DNA of 16,112 nt, from positions 1 through 16,112 of the forward strand of contig WFQT01000287.1 in NCBI GenBank assembly GCA_015486895.1. The letters run 5' to 3'. The notes beneath the pieces were generated by a model that saw only the letters and a list, made by a program, of their open reading frames with translations, was not told where the DNA came from and ran no database searches. This DNA is from Anaerolineae bacterium (GTDB taxonomy: Bacteria; Chloroflexota; Anaerolineae; JAADDB01). Below are positions 14,397-16,112 of this stretch, piece by piece. The position numbers were made by a program, and so were the translations under genes. Numbering within the stretch: position 1 is the stretch's first letter; each line of letters begins with the position of its first letter.

Positions 14397-14797
14397 TGCA
14401 GGTAGTGCAAACCGAAGATTTACGCAAAGTGTACAAAGCGGACGGCGTGGCCGTTCACGTCCTGAACGGCGTGAACCTGGAGGTGAGCCAGGGAGATTTC
14501 GTGTCTATTATGGGCCCGTCAGGGTGTGGCAAGTCCACGCTGCTGCATCTTTTGGCCGGGCTGGACGCGCCGACGGGAGGCAAGGTCATCGTGGTCGGGC
14601 AGCATTTGAACGGGCTGAACGAATCGCGCCGGGCTGTATTGCGCCGCCAAACCATCGGCTTTGTGTTCCAGTCCTACAATTTGATTCCCAATCTGACCGT
14701 GGCGGATAATGTGGACATGCCTGCCCTCTTGGCCGGCCTCCAGGCCAAAGAAATAACCCGCAGGAGAACAGCTCGACTTTGTACATTAACAAGTTAA
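14396..14797 (+). pseudogene. ABC transporter ATP-binding protein (MacB/LolD type), truncated after the Q-loop
   Basis: The start ATG at 14396 overlaps the padR stop by one base, with AAGGAG 7 nt upstream. Walker A GPSGCGKST is at residues 40-48 and the Q-loop FVFQSYNLIPNLTV has Gln92; the following NVDMPALLAGL is typical of MacB/LolD ATPases. Similarity ends about codon 128 (near 14780) and a stop follows at 14795-14797. The signature LSGGQ, Walker B and H-loop are absent, so it cannot hydrolyse ATP. Full-length relatives are about 220-250 residues and are followed by a permease gene, also absent. Truncation is by the IS-remnant sequence directly downstream. Confidence 0.85.
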
Positions 14798-15960
14798 TAA
14801 CAAGCAGCAGAAATGATGCGTTTCCAGGCATTTGCCCCGGTGTTACTGGTAGAATCCCCCGGTCCTGGCGGGAATAAATGAAGATCAGGTGAAATCACTG
14901 ATGTTCTAAAAAGGGAATGGAGCCATAGGCGGTGGCGAACGATGGAGAGCACGTCATGAAAGGTGGCGTGGTCTTTCTGATACCAAGCTGCTTTAGGTAA
15001 CGGGAGCTCATCGTTGCCAAAGGTAACATGAGCCATAAGGACGACTAAACTGTAAAGTCCCAACAGAGCAGGTGTTGTTCGTTCGATGGCCTTGTCGCTC
15101 CACTGCCGCTGTGTTTCAACGCCCAAAACAGCCCGTGATTCTTCGAACGTAACTTCGAGCGACCACCGTTTGACGAAATCAGCAATAACGGCAGGGGCTG
15201 ATTGGTACTGATCCGTAGTAAAGTAAGCGCACAGCGGTCGTACGCCTGCGGGGTCTCGCACCAGCACCCAACGAATAGCCAGCGGGAGAGTGCCGGAGGA
15301 ATACCAGAGGGCTGTACCTGTAGCCCAGTCAATCATCTCTGTCTTTCCGCCATACCAGGCGATCTGGCTACGATGCCATACTGTGCTGGATGACAAGGCA
15401 ACTTCTGACGGACTTAGCAATCGTTGGCCGACACGGGCGGGGCGGCCACGGCGTTTCTTACCTGAACCTGTCCATGGCGATGGTGGTAAGTCGAAGAGCC
15501 GGGCATCTAAACGGAGCGGCGCAATCAGGACAACACCACACTTCTGAGCTCGCAACCCTAAGCGAATGACGCTGTAGGCTCCATCCCCTACCAGATGGAT
15601 GGGTCGTCCAGGCAAAGAGCGGCGTAACCAACAAATAACTTGAGCGGTACGCTGAGATACTTTCTTGTGACGTTTCCCCAGCTTCTCGCTCACTTTGGGC
15701 GTCGTCAATAGTATGCTCAAGAAAGGCAGCGACCAATAATACGAACCCCAAGGGGCTGGTATAGCCAAAGCAAAGACTATCCACCGTAGCCCGCTGGTGC
15801 TTACATTCATATTCCTGCCTGATGCCAAGCTGTCACGCCAGTGTCCTCGCTTGCGAATTCGCGGGCCCCAACGTCGTTCCAACGTTTCATCGACCGTGAT
15901 GGTTATGGGCGCTCGTCCAGACATGAATGTATTGACCAGTAGTTTCAGGAGTATCTCGCT
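14780..15960 (-). mobile_element. Insertion-sequence remnant (DDE transposase), 5'-truncated
   Basis: Lies between a broken ABC ATPase gene and a broken permease gene. The left boundary is placed where ABC similarity ends (about 14775-14790) and the right boundary where the permease frame begins (about 15950-15963). I could not identify terminal inverted repeats or a target duplication, as expected if the transposase-start end of the element is missing. Confidence 0.65.
14794..15956 (-). pseudogene. DDE transposase (DDE_5/IS701-IS4-like clan), N-terminus missing
   Basis: About 387 residues remain. Segments: TITVDETLERRWGPRIRKRG (first Asp at 15889-15891); SGLRWIVFALAIPAPWG; HLVGDGAYSVI (second Asp at 15583-15585); ALWYSSGTLPLAIRWVLVRD; then VKRWSLEVTFEESRAVLG with the catalytic Glu (around 15140-15170) and VETQRQWSDKAIERTTPALL. 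The frame is intact through these. An in-frame TTG at 16092 would extend it by 45 codons, but that stretch is antisense to a recognisable permease frame, so I reject it. Relatives have roughly 70-100 residues before this point. Probably inactive. I am not certain of the exact IS family. Confidence 0.8.
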
Positions 15961-15962
15961 AG

Positions 15963-16112
15963 CTTGTGCTCTTCCTGTTCGGTGAGAGAATAGACCTGCT
16001 TCCTTCCGTGACGGCGCTGATGGGGGCGACGGCACTTTTGGTCTGGATAAAGCCGGACATTGAGGAGATGATTGAGGCGGTGGACTGGACAACGCTGGTT
16101 TTCTTTATTGCG
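15963..16112 (+). pseudogene. SLC13/ArsB-NhaD-type permease fragment (5' truncated, 3' end outside window)
   Basis: A plus-strand frame open from 15963 (a TAG lies just before, at 15960-15962) to the window end. It encodes 50 residues: LVLFLFGERIDLLPSVTALM, then a hydrophobic helix, KPDIEEMIEA and VDWTTLVFFIA. This matches the second and third membrane segments of the anion/Na+-H+ permease superfamily, where 'PSVxALxGA' and 'VDWxTLxFF' are hallmark segments. There is no start codon or ribosome-binding site before it, and the first transmembrane segment is missing, so the 5' end was lost at the IS boundary. It lies antisense to the 5' extension of the transposase frame and is easily missed. 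The substrate (carboxylates, sulfate, arsenite or Na+/H+) cannot be told. Confidence 0.65.

Noticed and set aside
15957..16092. N-terminal extension of the transposase from TTG 16092
   Set aside because: Pro/Ser-rich with no likeness to transposase N-termini, and the opposite strand encodes a convincing permease segment.

Overview
The window looks like chromosomal DNA of a Chloroflexota bacterium (Anaerolineae/Caldilineae-like). This is inferred from protein style: many secreted beta-rich proteins, Thr-Pro linkers, small proteins of the 'GGxYxLxGTxGQPDA' type, and C-termini of the 'YLPLV' type. No rRNA, tRNA, CRISPR array or replication origin was seen.

Layout. (1) 1-2188: the 3' two thirds of a dihydrolipoyl dehydrogenase gene, a 4-nt-overlapping PHP-phosphatase gene that breaks off after about 50 codons, an AT-richer gene-free stretch, and an intact Cof-type HAD phosphatase. 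(2) 2189-2623: a convergent intergenic stretch with a perfect 15-bp hairpin. (3) 2624-5379: two broken surface-protein genes head to head. The minus-strand one (LVIVD-like, Thr-Pro linker, SdrD-like domain) has a C-terminal frameshift. The plus-strand one (15-residue beta-roll repeats ending in a peptidase S74 chaperone domain) has a nonsense codon and a frameshift. Both lack their N-termini and meet at about 3785-3803. (4) 5376-11900: a small secreted protein on plus, then five minus-strand genes for exported proteins: a lipoprotein with a doubled domain, a parallel beta-helix protein, a second small secreted protein, a beta-helix protein with an FTYQGRL-type N-terminal module, and a beta-propeller protein. 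(5) 12488-13405: a divergent lipoprotein with two META/HslJ domains. (6) 13801-14797: a PadR-type regulator with a clear promoter and a palindromic putative operator, translationally coupled to an ABC-transporter ATPase gene that breaks off after the Q-loop. (7) 14780-15960: a DDE-transposase IS remnant, itself 5'-truncated, abutting the middle of an SLC13/ArsB-NhaD-type permease gene that runs off the window.

Two themes stand out. First, five of the six exported non-lipoproteins, including the frameshift-corrected one, end in a short [YF][LV]P[LMV]Vx[RK]-like motif. The two lipoproteins lack it. This is a candidate uncharacterised C-terminal sorting or anchoring signal. Second, at least four breakpoints (about 1090, 3795, 14780 and 15960) cut recognisable genes mid-domain. 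The region is either heavily rearranged and decaying, or the assembly is partly chimeric.
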